A stretch of 64,000 nt of DNA, taken from the NCBI RefSeq assembly GCF_000741575.1, contig NZ_JGYV01000008.1, positions 23,196-87,195 of the forward strand, in the 5' to 3' direction. The stretch's first letter is position 1. Every line of letters begins with the position of its first letter. Source of the stretch: Bifidobacterium cuniculi (GTDB taxonomy: Bacteria; Actinomycetota; Actinomycetes; Actinomycetales; Bifidobacteriaceae). The position numbers were made by a program, and so were the translations under genes. This document shows positions 22,169 to 30,546 of this stretch, in pieces. Below the pieces are notes generated by a model, which did not search any database, was not told the origin of the DNA, and worked only from the letters and a program-made list of their open reading frames with translations.

Positions 22169-23604
22169 TGCCGCAGCTGCACGACAGCGGCAACCGGCTG
22201 GCCGGTCCCGCCGCCCATCGTGACGACACCGCGCGCATCTTCGGTCTCGAGACCGAATACGGCATCTCCGTCAGCGGCGCACGGATCGACGCCGCGCAGG
22301 TCGCCATGCTGATGTTCCAGCCGATGGTGCGTTCCGAACGCTCCACCAACACATACGTGGACAACGGGTCGCGCCTCTACCTGGACGTGGGGGCACACCC
22401 GGAGGTCGCCACCGCCGAGGCGCGCACCCCGCGCGACATGATGGTCTGCGACGGTGCGGGCGAGCTCATCATGCGCGCCATGGCACTCGAGGCCCAGGAA
22501 CGCCTGCACCGCGACCATCCCCAGGCGCGCATCCACGTGTTCAAGAACAACCTCGACAGTGCTGGCAATTCCTGCGGATGCCACGAGAACTACCTGGTGC
22601 GCCGCAGGGTCCCCCTCAAGGCCATCGAGACGCAGTTGCTGCCCTTCCTCATCAGCCGCCAAATCTACACCGGTGCCGGGCACACCGACGGCCGTGCATG
22701 GACCTATACCCAGCGTGCCGGCGTGGTGGACGAGACGGTCTCCTCGGCGACCACGCGTTCGCGTCCCATGGTCAACACCCGGGACGAACCCCATGCCGAC
22801 CCCGACTCCTTCCGTCGGCTCCACGTGATCATCGGCGATTCCAACCGGTCGCAGTGGGCCACCATGATGAAAGCCGCCACCACGCACTACGTGCTGTGCG
22901 CCATGGAATGGAGCGCCCGCACCGGGGAGGCCAACGGACTCGAGGGCATCGCCCTGGCCGACCCGATCACCGCCAACCTGGCCGTGGATGCCCAGGGTCC
23001 CGACGCTCAGCTCGGACTGGCCGACGGGTCCCACGCAACCGCCTTGGAGCTGCAGCTGCGCATCCTGGACGTCGTGGAGAACTTCGCCGCACGACATCCC
23101 CTGGTGGACGGCCATGACTTCGACGGTGTGCTCGGCCAATGGCGCTGGGTGCTGGGACTCCTGGCGGACCGGGACCTTCCGGCGCTCGCGCACGTCGTGG
23201 ACTGGGCGTGCAAGCGCGTGACGATCGAGGGCATCCGGAAGCGACGCCACCTCAGCGAGGCCCAGGTGCGCCAGCTCGACCTGGATTACCACGACGTGGC
23301 CAATGGCGCGTTGTACGAATCCTTGCTGGCCCATGGCCGCATGCGCACCCTGGCCGGTGCGGACGAGCTCGAGCGCGCCGTGCACGAGCCGCCGCGACGC
23401 ACCCGTGCGGTGCTGCGCGGACGCTTCGTGCAGGAGGCCCGGCGTGCCCGGGCACGCTTCTCCTGCGACTGGACGGCGCTGCATGTCCAGGAACCCTTCA
23501 GGCAATCCGTCACGCTGCTCGACCCCTTCGACGACCGCGGCGACGCGCAGTGCCGTGCATTGCTGGACCGCCTCGCAGCATTGCCTGCCACGTGCGAGAC
23601 GTGA
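22168..23604 (+). CDS. pafA: Pup-protein ligase
   Basis: This 478-residue ligase of the glutamine-synthetase-like Dop/PafA family joins Pup-Glu to substrate lysines using ATP. FGLETEYGISVSG at about residue 25 is the PafA signature (GLETEYG versus GTETEYG in Dop). NTYVDNGSRLYLDVGAHPE, CGCHENYLVRRRVP and PMVNTRDEPHADPDSFRRLH carry the conserved catalytic regions. The ATG at 22168 was chosen. A GTG one codon earlier is possible. purB follows after 44 nt. Confidence 0.95.
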   Translation: MPQLHDSGNRLAGPAAHRDDTARIFGLETEYGISVSGARIDAAQVAMLMFQPMVRSERSTNTYVDNGSRLYLDVGAHPEVATAEARTPRDMMVCDGAGELIMRAMALEAQERLHRDHPQARIHVFKNNLDSAGNSCGCHENYLVRRRVPLKAIETQLLPFLISRQIYTGAGHTDGRAWTYTQRAGVVDETVSSATTRSRPMVNTRDEPHADPDSFRRLHVIIGDSNRSQWATMMKAATTHYVLCAMEWSARTGEANGLEGIALADPITANLAVDAQGPDAQLGLADGSHATALELQLRILDVVENFAARHPLVDGHDFDGVLGQWRWVLGLLADRDLPALAHVVDWACKRVTIEGIRKRRHLSEAQVRQLDLDYHDVANGALYESLLAHGRMRTLAGADELERAVHEPPRRTRAVLRGRFVQEARRARARFSCDWTALHVQEPFRQSVTLLDPFDDRGDAQCRALLDRLAALPATCET

Positions 23605-23648
23605 GACGGCCGACCCGTCCGTTCACACGATTCGGTATCCTCGTGCCC

Positions 23649-25091
23649 ATGAAGCTTACCGACATTTCCCCCGCAATCGCACTCACCCCGCTCGATGGCC
23701 GCTACCATGCGCAGACCGCCCGGCTCGTGGAATTCCTCAGCGAACCCGCACTGAACCGCGAACGCATGCGCGTCGAAGTCGAATGGATGGTCATGCTGGC
23801 CAACGGATATGCCGGCAACGGCTGGCAGCCCCTGGTGCCCGGCGTGCGGCCGCTGGACGAGGAGGAGCAGGCCTACCTGCGTGCCATCCCCGAGCGGTTC
23901 GGCGCGGAAGGCATCGCACGGCATGCCGCCCACGAGGCCGTCACCCACCACGACGTCAAGGCCGTGGAATACTACATCGACGACGAACTCGACCGCGCGG
24001 CCGAGGCACTGGGACGCCCCACCCAGCTCAGCGGCCTCAAGACCCTGGTGCACTTCGCTTGCACCTCCGAGGACATCAATAACCTTTCCACTGCACGGTG
24101 CGTCAAGAACGCCATCGAGCAGGTCTGGCTGCCGGACGCCGAGTCCATCGTGGAGACGCTGACCATCCGTGCGGACGAATACCGTGAACTGCCCCTGCTG
24201 TCGCTGACCCACGGCCAGCCGGCCACCCCGACCACCTTGGGCAAGGAGCTGGCCGTGTACGTCTACCGTCTGGGACGCCAGGTCAGGCACGTCAAGAACC
24301 AGGAATACCTGGGCAAGATCAACGGCGCCACCGGCACCTTCGGCGCCCACCTGGCGGCATGCCCGGACGTCGACTGGACCGAGGTCTCCCGTGTCTTCGT
24401 CACCGAACGCATGGGCCTGGACTGGAACCCGCTGACCACACAGATCGAGTCCCATGATTGGCAGGCCGAACTGTACGGGACCATCAGCCACACCAACCGC
24501 ATCCTGCACAACCTGTGCGTGGACATCTGGATGTACATCTCCCGTGGCGTCTTCGTGCAGGTGCCCGTCAAGGGTGCCACCGGTTCGTCCACGATGCCGC
24601 ATAAGGTCAACCCGATCCGCTTCGAGAACGCCGAGGCGAACCTCGAGCTGTCCTGTTCCCTGCTCGACACGCTGTCCGCCACCTTGGTGGAGTCCCGCTG
24701 GCAGCGCGACCTGACCGATTCGACCACGCAGCGCAACATCGGCTCCGCACTGGGGTACGCCGTGCTTGCCCTCAACAACCTGCTGGGAGGCCTGAACTCC
24801 ATCCACCCCGACGAGCAGGCCATGCGCGCCGAGCTCGATGCCAACTGGGAGGTGCTCGGCGAGCCGATCCAGACCGCCATGCGCGCCTGCGAGCTCGCCG
24901 GACTGCCGGGCATGGAGCAACCCTACGAGAAGGTCAAGGAACTGATGCGCGGCAAGCGCATCGGCCGTGAGGACGTGGAGGAGTTCATCGATTCCTTGGC
25001 TTTCGACGAACAGACCGCGGCACGACTCAAGGCGCTCACCCCGTCCGGCTACGTCGGCGCGGCCGCGGACCTGGTCTCGTTCATGCGCTGA
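23649..25091 (+). CDS. purB: Adenylosuccinate lyase
   Basis: This 480-residue fumarase-superfamily lyase acts twice in purine synthesis (SAICAR to AICAR, adenylosuccinate to AMP). The signature loop GSSTMPHKVNPIRFENAEAN is at about residues 315-334. TSEDINNLS and LTHGQPATPTTLGKE carry other active-site residues. The N-terminus has ALTPLDGRYH. It is of the roughly 455-480-residue type. It is preceded by pafA and followed by a candidate promoter for the next gene. Confidence 0.96.
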   Translation: MKLTDISPAIALTPLDGRYHAQTARLVEFLSEPALNRERMRVEVEWMVMLANGYAGNGWQPLVPGVRPLDEEEQAYLRAIPERFGAEGIARHAAHEAVTHHDVKAVEYYIDDELDRAAEALGRPTQLSGLKTLVHFACTSEDINNLSTARCVKNAIEQVWLPDAESIVETLTIRADEYRELPLLSLTHGQPATPTTLGKELAVYVYRLGRQVRHVKNQEYLGKINGATGTFGAHLAACPDVDWTEVSRVFVTERMGLDWNPLTTQIESHDWQAELYGTISHTNRILHNLCVDIWMYISRGVFVQVPVKGATGSSTMPHKVNPIRFENAEANLELSCSLLDTLSATLVESRWQRDLTDSTTQRNIGSALGYAVLALNNLLGGLNSIHPDEQAMRAELDANWEVLGEPIQTAMRACELAGLPGMEQPYEKVKELMRGKRIGREDVEEFIDSLAFDEQTAARLKALTPSGYVGAAADLVSFMR

Positions 25092-25161
25092 CGCCCATGC
25101 GTGCCATGCCCTACAATGGGTGAGTCATAACCGTCCTTGGCCGGGCCCGGACCCGGCCAAG
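25088..25161 (+). promoter_or_regulatory. Candidate promoter and leader hairpin before the flippase-like gene
   Basis: CTGACG (25088-25093) and TACAAT (25112-25117) are spaced by 18 nt. Downstream, a perfect 10-bp GC-rich stem (25136-25145 with 25152-25161) sits in the leader, 27 nt before the ATG. There is no U-tract, so it may be a leader structure rather than a terminator of purB. Confidence 0.45.
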
Positions 25162-25188
25162 ACGTTCGATTCTCACGGAAGGGCATCG

Positions 25189-27636
25189 ATGAGCAAGAAG
25201 CAGGCGGAAACGGCGCCACCTGACAGCCGGGACGGCGTCCTGGTCGCGGACATCGTCCCCCGACGCACCCGCGTGTTCTCCGACTTGGTTCATGCGGCCA
25301 TGGCCCTGATCCTCGCCATCGTGGTCATCCTCTTCGCCATCTACCTGCGAGGCATCACCTTCGGCGTCGAAAGTGATGCCCGTTCCGCGGCAGGCGTCTT
25401 CGAATGGCTGGTGGACATCCCCTCGTCCCTGCTGCAGCAGCTGGTTGTCCTCTCCGTCACCGTCAGCGTGCTCGTCCAGCTGCTCGTCCACAAGGAGTGG
25501 CTGCAGTCGGCATGTGCAGTAGGGGCGCTCCTCCTTGGCTTCGCCTGTGCGTGGGGCGTCTCGCTGCTGTTGAGCGGGAGCGGCAACCCACTGCTCCTGT
25601 CCGCGCTGTGGTCGGGCAGTACCCACATCGGTGCGGGGCTCCTGCCTGACTTCTATGCGGCGATTGCCGCCTTCCTCACCGTAGCCGGTCCGCGGCGCAC
25701 CCGTTCCGCGATCAAATGGGGATGGAACATCCTGGTCATCGGCGCCATGCTCCTCATCATCCTCTCCTGGAACTCCGTCGTCGGCGTCGTCGTCTCCATC
25801 TGCATCGGGCGCATCGTCGGCCTTGTCCTGCGCTTCGCGATCGGCACGCAGAACACCGGCGCCTGGGGCGAACAGGTCGTCCAGGCGTTGCGCACCATCG
25901 GATTGGCGCCACATGCGCTCAAGCGCATCTACCGTGAGGATGCGGACGACGTGCTGGCCGCCTCGCTGGAGGACGATCTCATCGAGAATTCGCGCATCTA
26001 CGAACTCGAGGACGAGGACGGACGGCGTTTCGTGGTTTCGGTGCTCGACAACCAGGTGCACCTCACCGGGTACCTCAACCAGCTGTGGCAGCTGGTGCGT
26101 CTCAGCGGCGTGGCAGTGCGACACGACCGTTCCGCCGTCACCGCGAACCACCACCACTACGCCATGATCAACGGGCTGCGGTCCCTGGGCTTGCCCGCCC
26201 CGGTGGCCTACGGGGTCGCTGACACCGGCGAATCCTCCATTCTGGTGCTCGACGCCGAGCCGCGGCCCGTGGCGTGCCTGCCGGACACTTTCGACGAGGA
26301 GACGGTCACCGGTTTCCTCGCATACCTGGCCAAGGCGCACCGCCGCGGCTTCACCCACCGCAGGATCACCCCCGAGGCGATGGCGCGCACCTCCTTGGGA
26401 CAGCCTTTCCTGGCGGGCTGGCAGAACGGCGACTTCGCCAGCAGCGCCGCCAACCTCGCCCTGGACAAGGTCCAGATGCTCGCGCTCTTCGCAGCGACCG
26501 TCGGCGTGGACCGCACGGTGGAACTGGCGAGCCGTGTGTGGGGCAAGGAAACGGTCATCAACCTCATTCCCTTCGTGCAGAAGGTCGCCGTCCCCGCGGA
26601 CACGCGTGCGTTGCCGGGATGGAACAAGCAGTTGCTCGAACAGTTGCGCCGTGCCATGGGCGCCATGGCTCCGGAGGAGGTCAGCGAATCACTCGAGCAG
26701 GTCACGCTCTCGCGGTTCAGCCTGCGTTCCTTCTTCGCACTGGCCCTGCTCGTCGTGGCCGTGGCAGTCGTGTTCACCCAGCTCAATCCCAACGAGATGG
26801 TCAAGGCCATCCGCGATGCGAACGTGTGGATGGCGATCGCCTGCCTCGGCTTCAGCTTCCTGGCATGGGTGGGCGCGGCCGTCTCGCTGGGCGGCTTCAT
26901 GGACCGTGACAAGCGCAACCCCCTGGGACTGCTGTGCTCGCAGATGGCTGCCGGTTTCACGGCGGTCTCCATGCCCGCCGGCATCGGCCCCGCCTTCGTC
27001 AACCTGCAGTTCCTGCGCAAGTCCGGTTACCGCAACACGGTCGCCACGGCCATCATGAGCGCCGTGCTGGCCGTGCAGGCCGTCATCACCGTGTTGTTGC
27101 TGCTGCTCATCGGCCTGTTCTCCGGCAAGAACGCCCTGTCGGGCATGATCCCCGTGAACACCCTCATCCTGGTGGTCGCCGGCGTCGCCCTGGTGGTCTC
27201 CGTGGCCATGGCCATCCCGCCGGTGCGCAGGAAGGTCACCGACACCTACCTGCCATTGGTCAAGTCGTATGCACGCAGCCTGCTGGAGACGCTGACCCAG
27301 CCGCGCGAGCTGCTGTTGTCCAGCGTCGGCTCGCTCCTGCTCAACCTCGCCACCGGTTTCGGTTTCTGGGCGGCGCTGCTGGCCTTCGGATACTCGATGA
27401 ACCCCATCCAGGTCACCTTCATCTTCCTGCTGGCCAACACGCTGGGTTCGGCGGTACCGACGCCCGGCGGCCTGGGGGCGGTCGAGGCGGCCCTGTCGGT
27501 GACCTTCACCGCAGTGGGCGTCCCTTCCACCATCGCGGTCTCGGCCACCCTGCTGTACCGCATCGCCTTCTATTGGCTGCGCATCCCGGTGGGAGCGCTC
27601 GCCATGCAATGGCTCAATCGGCACAACCTCATCTGA
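25189..27636 (+). CDS. Large membrane protein with C-terminal LPG-synthase/flippase-type (UPF0104) domain
   Basis: This 815-residue protein falls into three parts. Residues about 25-230 hold several membrane segments. Residues about 245-500 are a soluble domain with kinase-like features (YREDADDVLAASLEDDLIENS, FTHRRITPEAMA). Residues about 510-810 form a multi-pass region typical of lysylphosphatidylglycerol synthase TM/AglD-type transporters (PAGIGPAFVNLQFLRKSGY, GSAVPTPGGLGAVEAAL). It is likely an envelope lipid or precursor translocase at the cytoplasmic membrane. It is not MprF itself because no C-terminal transferase domain is present. The start at 25189 follows GGAAGGG. The real substrate is unknown. 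Confidence 0.8.
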   Translation: MSKKQAETAPPDSRDGVLVADIVPRRTRVFSDLVHAAMALILAIVVILFAIYLRGITFGVESDARSAAGVFEWLVDIPSSLLQQLVVLSVTVSVLVQLLVHKEWLQSACAVGALLLGFACAWGVSLLLSGSGNPLLLSALWSGSTHIGAGLLPDFYAAIAAFLTVAGPRRTRSAIKWGWNILVIGAMLLIILSWNSVVGVVVSICIGRIVGLVLRFAIGTQNTGAWGEQVVQALRTIGLAPHALKRIYREDADDVLAASLEDDLIENSRIYELEDEDGRRFVVSVLDNQVHLTGYLNQLWQLVRLSGVAVRHDRSAVTANHHHYAMINGLRSLGLPAPVAYGVADTGESSILVLDAEPRPVACLPDTFDEETVTGFLAYLAKAHRRGFTHRRITPEAMARTSLGQPFLAGWQNGDFASSAANLALDKVQMLALFAATVGVDRTVELASRVWGKETVINLIPFVQKVAVPADTRALPGWNKQLLEQLRRAMGAMAPEEVSESLEQVTLSRFSLRSFFALALLVVAVAVVFTQLNPNEMVKAIRDANVWMAIACLGFSFLAWVGAAVSLGGFMDRDKRNPLGLLCSQMAAGFTAVSMPAGIGPAFVNLQFLRKSGYRNTVATAIMSAVLAVQAVITVLLLLLIGLFSGKNALSGMIPVNTLILVVAGVALVVSVAMAIPPVRRKVTDTYLPLVKSYARSLLETLTQPRELLLSSVGSLLLNLATGFGFWAALLAFGYSMNPIQVTFIFLLANTLGSAVPTPGGLGAVEAALSVTFTAVGVPSTIAVSATLLYRIAFYWLRIPVGALAMQWLNRHNLI

Positions 27637-27800
27637 TTTTCGCCGCCCGATGCGCGGAAAATGGGCGCCAAGGGCGAAAAAACTCGGGAAAACCGCGAAA
27701 AATGGCGGCGTTTCGGTGTGTTGTGCGCTAAGATTCATAACTGAACGTGTGGTTGACCCGCGTAAGTAGGATCAACCCCTGAATCAAGAAGGATGCTCAC
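27637..27800 (+). promoter_or_regulatory. Leader region of hup
   Basis: A GC/A-rich stretch carries a small stem GGTTGA/TCAACC (27751-27756 with 27772-27777). A Shine-Dalgarno AAGAAGGAT at about 27785-27793 sets the hup start. I see no convincing -35/-10 pair. TAAGAT at 27729-27734 is the best -10 candidate. Confidence 0.35.
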
Positions 27801-28082
27801 ATGGCATACAACAAGTCTGATCTCGTCACGAAGATCGCTCAGAAGTCCCACCTGACCAAGGCACAGGCTGAGGCAGCCGTCAACGCATTCCAGGAAGTGT
27901 TCGTCGAGGCCATGAAGTCCGGCGAAGGCCTGAAGCTCACCGGCCTGTTCTCCGCTGAGCGCGTCAAGCGTGCCGCCCGCACCGGTCGCAACCCGCGTAC
28001 CGGCGAGACCATCGAGATCCCCGCGACCTACGGTGTGCGCATCTCCGCCGGTTCCCTGCTGAAGAAGGCCGTCACCGAGTGA
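27801..28082 (+). CDS. hup: Histone-like DNA-binding protein HU
   Basis: This 93-residue nucleoid protein starts MAYNKSDLVTKIAQKSHLTK and carries the DNA-binding arm signature RTGRNPRTGETIEIPATYGV (about residues 57-76). It lacks the long Lys/Ala-rich tail of mycobacterial HU, so it is of the short type. It bends DNA and coats the nucleoid as a dimer. It is a monocistronic unit closed by a strong hairpin. Confidence 0.95.
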   Translation: MAYNKSDLVTKIAQKSHLTKAQAEAAVNAFQEVFVEAMKSGEGLKLTGLFSAERVKRAARTGRNPRTGETIEIPATYGVRISAGSLLKKAVTE

Positions 28083-28102
28083 CACTCCTCGGCTGAACCC
28101 GG

Positions 28103-28138
28103 ACGGAAGGGGCCCCGCATGTGCGGGGCCCCTTCCGT
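28103..28138. terminator. Bidirectional terminator hairpin between hup and the convergent hydrolase gene
   Basis: A 17-bp perfect stem (28103-28119 with 28122-28138) with only two nucleotides at the centre. It is followed by TTGT, a weak U-tract. It ends 2 nt before the hydrolase gene's stop codon. Confidence 0.8.
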
Positions 28139-28140
28139 TG

Positions 28141-29619
28141 TCATGGGGAATCGGCGGCATCCGCTGCCTGTCCCTGGCTGATGCGTCCCTGCCAGTAGGT
28201 GGTGCCTTGGTAGGTGCCTGCCAAGGTGTCCCGTACATGGTCGTCGTGCTCCCGCAATGCCGGCGATCCCAGGTCGTCGGCATTGCGCCAGGCGGCTTCA
28301 TGGTACTTGAGGTTGTGGGTGAACTCGGCAGTGCCGACGGCATCGGGCACGATGCTGCCGGCCAGAAGACGATCCTGGGCGGCAGCGGTGCTGTCGGTCA
28401 CACGGCCGCGTACGGTGAGCCATGTATCGGTCGCCGGGTTGGCGGCACCATCCAAGGCTGCCACGAGCTCGTCCTCCATCTCCACGCTGGTGACCCACGA
28501 TGCCGTGATGGGGTGCCCGGCGATGGGGGAACCCGCGGTGACGACGTGGTCGACGTGGAACTCCTGCGTGCAGTCCGAGGCGATGGCGGCGGCCACGATG
28601 CCTCCCTGCGAATGTCCGACCAGGACGACGGGGTCATCCTGTCCGATGCCTGCTTGCCGCATGGCCTCGGTGACCATGCGTACGCTGTCCGCCTGCCGGC
28701 GTTGGTCCGCGTCGGAGCTCATGGCCTCGAGGTTCTGTTCCCAACCGAATGGGGAATTCGCCTGTCCGTCGGTGCCGGGAATGGTGACCAGCCATGACGA
28801 GGATCCGTCCTGGCGCTCATAGCGTGATATGGCGATGGTGGCATAGGAAAGTCCGTCATCCTGGCGCGCATTCGCCTCGCCCAGCAGGCGCAGGCCATGC
28901 AACGCGTCGCCGATGCCGGCGGCCGCCGGCACGGGATGGGCGGCGGTGTCGACCTTGCGGACCGTCAGCCGGTTGCCCTGCATCATGTCGTTGACGGCAC
29001 CAGTGGTCCGGGCCATGTCGGATATGCCTTGGTTGAGGCGGCTCCGGCTGCTACCCCACGGCGTTCCCGTGCCCGCGAAGACAGTGCCGAGTCCCGCAAT
29101 GGTCCCCTCCTGGAACCTGGCGGTGGCGCGCGAGGCGCCGGTGAAGGAGAACGACGATCCGGTGCGCACGCCTTCCACGATGCCGCCGACCACCATGCCG
29201 GAGACCAGGGCCACCGTGGAGCGTATGGGGGAGAGGACTGTGACGGCCTGTATGCCTTGGCTGGCCAGGGCCAGCGCATCCTGTTCGGCTTGGGCATAGA
29301 TGCCGGAGGCCCGGGCCACCAGGTCGGCGAGACGCGCGCATTCATCTGCCAGCTGCATCGCCTGCGTGTGGCATTCCGTACAGCGGTCGACGTGGAGACG
29401 CGGATCGAATGCGGCGCCGAGTCCCGGCAGGTGCTGGGCGCAGCACAGGGCGGCCTGCTGGACCGCTATGCACCGTGTAGCGGCGGTCTGCCAGCCCAGG
29501 CTGGCCGAGCGGAACGCCCGGGCGGCGTCATCGAGGGCCTCGTGGGCCCAGGCATACGCTTCGCGGGTGGCGGCACTCATGCGTCCGCCGACCACGGTGG
29601 CACTGACCTGGACGTTCAT
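28141..29619 (-). CDS. Alpha/beta-hydrolase (lipase/esterase-like) with N-terminal helical domain
   Basis: This 492-residue protein has a helical Ala-rich N-terminus (about residues 1-140, HEALDDAARAFRSASLGWQT, two C-x-x-C pairs around CTECHTQ), a hydrophobic Gly-rich stretch (about 150-170) and a C-terminal alpha/beta-hydrolase with the nucleophile elbow VVLVGHSQGG (Ser337) and an oxyanion-type LVTIPGTDGQ. No signal peptide is evident. It begins 4 nt inside the end of a small WxG-type gene on the same strand. This helical-plus-lipase layout with a WxG partner is reminiscent of type VII secreted substrates (inference). The long upstream open frame was rejected in favour of the ATG at 29619. 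Confidence 0.72.
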   Translation of the reverse strand: MNVQVSATVVGGRMSAATREAYAWAHEALDDAARAFRSASLGWQTAATRCIAVQQAALCCAQHLPGLGAAFDPRLHVDRCTECHTQAMQLADECARLADLVARASGIYAQAEQDALALASQGIQAVTVLSPIRSTVALVSGMVVGGIVEGVRTGSSFSFTGASRATARFQEGTIAGLGTVFAGTGTPWGSSRSRLNQGISDMARTTGAVNDMMQGNRLTVRKVDTAAHPVPAAAGIGDALHGLRLLGEANARQDDGLSYATIAISRYERQDGSSSWLVTIPGTDGQANSPFGWEQNLEAMSSDADQRRQADSVRMVTEAMRQAGIGQDDPVVLVGHSQGGIVAAAIASDCTQEFHVDHVVTAGSPIAGHPITASWVTSVEMEDELVAALDGAANPATDTWLTVRGRVTDSTAAAQDRLLAGSIVPDAVGTAEFTHNLKYHEAAWRNADDLGSPALREHDDHVRDTLAGTYQGTTYWQGRISQGQAADAADSP

Positions 29620-29912
29620 GACAGCACCGCGAGGTTGGCGTTCCCGTCCTGGAGGGCCGTGCCGTCGTGGGTATCCCCTTGGGCCAGCAACGTGGCCAGC
29701 CGGGTACGGAACAGCTCGGCTGCGCGCCCCTGCCATGTCTCCAGTGCCATGGCGGCATGGAGGGCACGGAGTCGTGCGTTGGCATCCGCGCTGGAACGCA
29801 TGGCCATGCGCAGGGCGTCGCCGTAGGTGGTGCGCTCCGGTGCGCACGAACAGGGGTTGAGCGAGAAGCCCGGTCCGGGGCCGGGCATGATCGCGGGCAA
29901 TGAATTGGTCAT
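29616..29912 (-). CDS. Small helical WxG-type protein (ESAT-6-like, putative)
   Basis: The predicted protein has 98 residues. After a Pro/Gly/Cys-rich start (GPGPGFSLNPCSCAPE) there are two likely helices flanking LETWQGRAAELFRTRLATLL. The W-x-G turn and the helix pair resemble WXG100 or related LXG/ESX partners, but identity is not certain. The start is doubtful: the ATG at 29912 lies inside a 12-bp inverted repeat and has no clear Shine-Dalgarno, and ATG at 29888 is an alternative. It overlaps the hydrolase gene, suggesting that they act as a pair. Confidence 0.6.
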   Translation of the reverse strand: MTNSLPAIMPGPGPGFSLNPCSCAPERTTYGDALRMAMRSSADANARLRALHAAMALETWQGRAAELFRTRLATLLAQGDTHDGTALQDGNANLAVLS

Positions 29913-29938
29913 GGGCCCATGCAAGCGCATGGGCCCAT
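29911..29938. repeat. 12-bp palindrome over a start codon
   Basis: ATGGGCCCATGC (29911-29922) pairs perfectly with 29927-29938 across a 4-nt loop. It lies at the translation start of the WxG-type gene and downstream of the MoxR-operon membrane protein, so it may be an attenuator or terminator or may mask the start. Confidence 0.65.
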
Positions 29939-30003
29939 GGGAAGGCAAGCCGCCAGGGGCATTGTGGTCGGACGGCCGTCGGAACGGCGGAATGTGGATG
30001 ACG

Positions 30004-30546
30004 CTACCAGGGCTTTGCTTCGCCGGAGGTCGTGCCCGGGGTGCCTTCCTGGCCGGCATCGGCATTGCTGCCGGCATCCGGGCTGGGAGATGCGGACTGG
30101 TTGGCCTTGAGCATGTCCTCGATGCGCTGGCGTTGCTCGTCGCTCAGCTCGGTGCTGACCCCAGCGGCGGTGCCGTTGCCGTTCGTCCCCGTACCGCCGG
30201 AGGCGTCGGCACCGTCCTGGCTGGCATTCGCCGCGTCAAGCTGGCACACCAGGTCCTGCGCCGCCGCGAGGTTCGTACCGATGTCGGCACGCAGCCCAGG
30301 CAACAGCAGGACGTCGCCGTCGACGTCGGCGAGTCGGTCCTGTGCCTGCCGTGCCTGCTGGGCCAGCTGGCTGGCGTCCGCGTCGGGGGCGGCCGCTTCC
30401 TGGGCCACGTTGCGCAGCGCGGCGGTCGCCTGGTCGTATGCGGCGGCGGCACGCAGGTTCCAGGCGCCCCAGGCCGCACCAAGCAGGGCAAGTGCTGCGA
30501 CCGCCCCCAGGACGATGCGTACGGCAAGCGGTGAACGTGCGCTCAT
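30004..30546 (-). CDS. Single-pass membrane protein ending the MoxR/VWA operon
   Basis: This 180-residue protein has an N-terminal membrane anchor (VRIVLGAVAALALLGAAWGA, about residues 9-28), then a helical acidic region, a Gly/Thr/Asn-rich linker and a Ser/Pro/Asp/Gly-rich C-terminus (SASPSPDAGSNADAG). Function unknown. AGGAGGTTGGTCCG gives a clear ribosome site. The start overlaps the stop of the VWA gene (ATGA), so it belongs to the same operon and likely acts in the same envelope complex. Confidence 0.7.
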   Translation of the reverse strand: MSARSPLAVRIVLGAVAALALLGAAWGAWNLRAAAAYDQATAALRNVAQEAAAPDADASQLAQQARQAQDRLADVDGDVLLLPGLRADIGTNLAAAQDLVCQLDAANASQDGADASGGTGTNGNGTAAGVSTELSDEQRQRIEDMLKANQSASPSPDAGSNADAGQEGTPGTTSGEAKPW

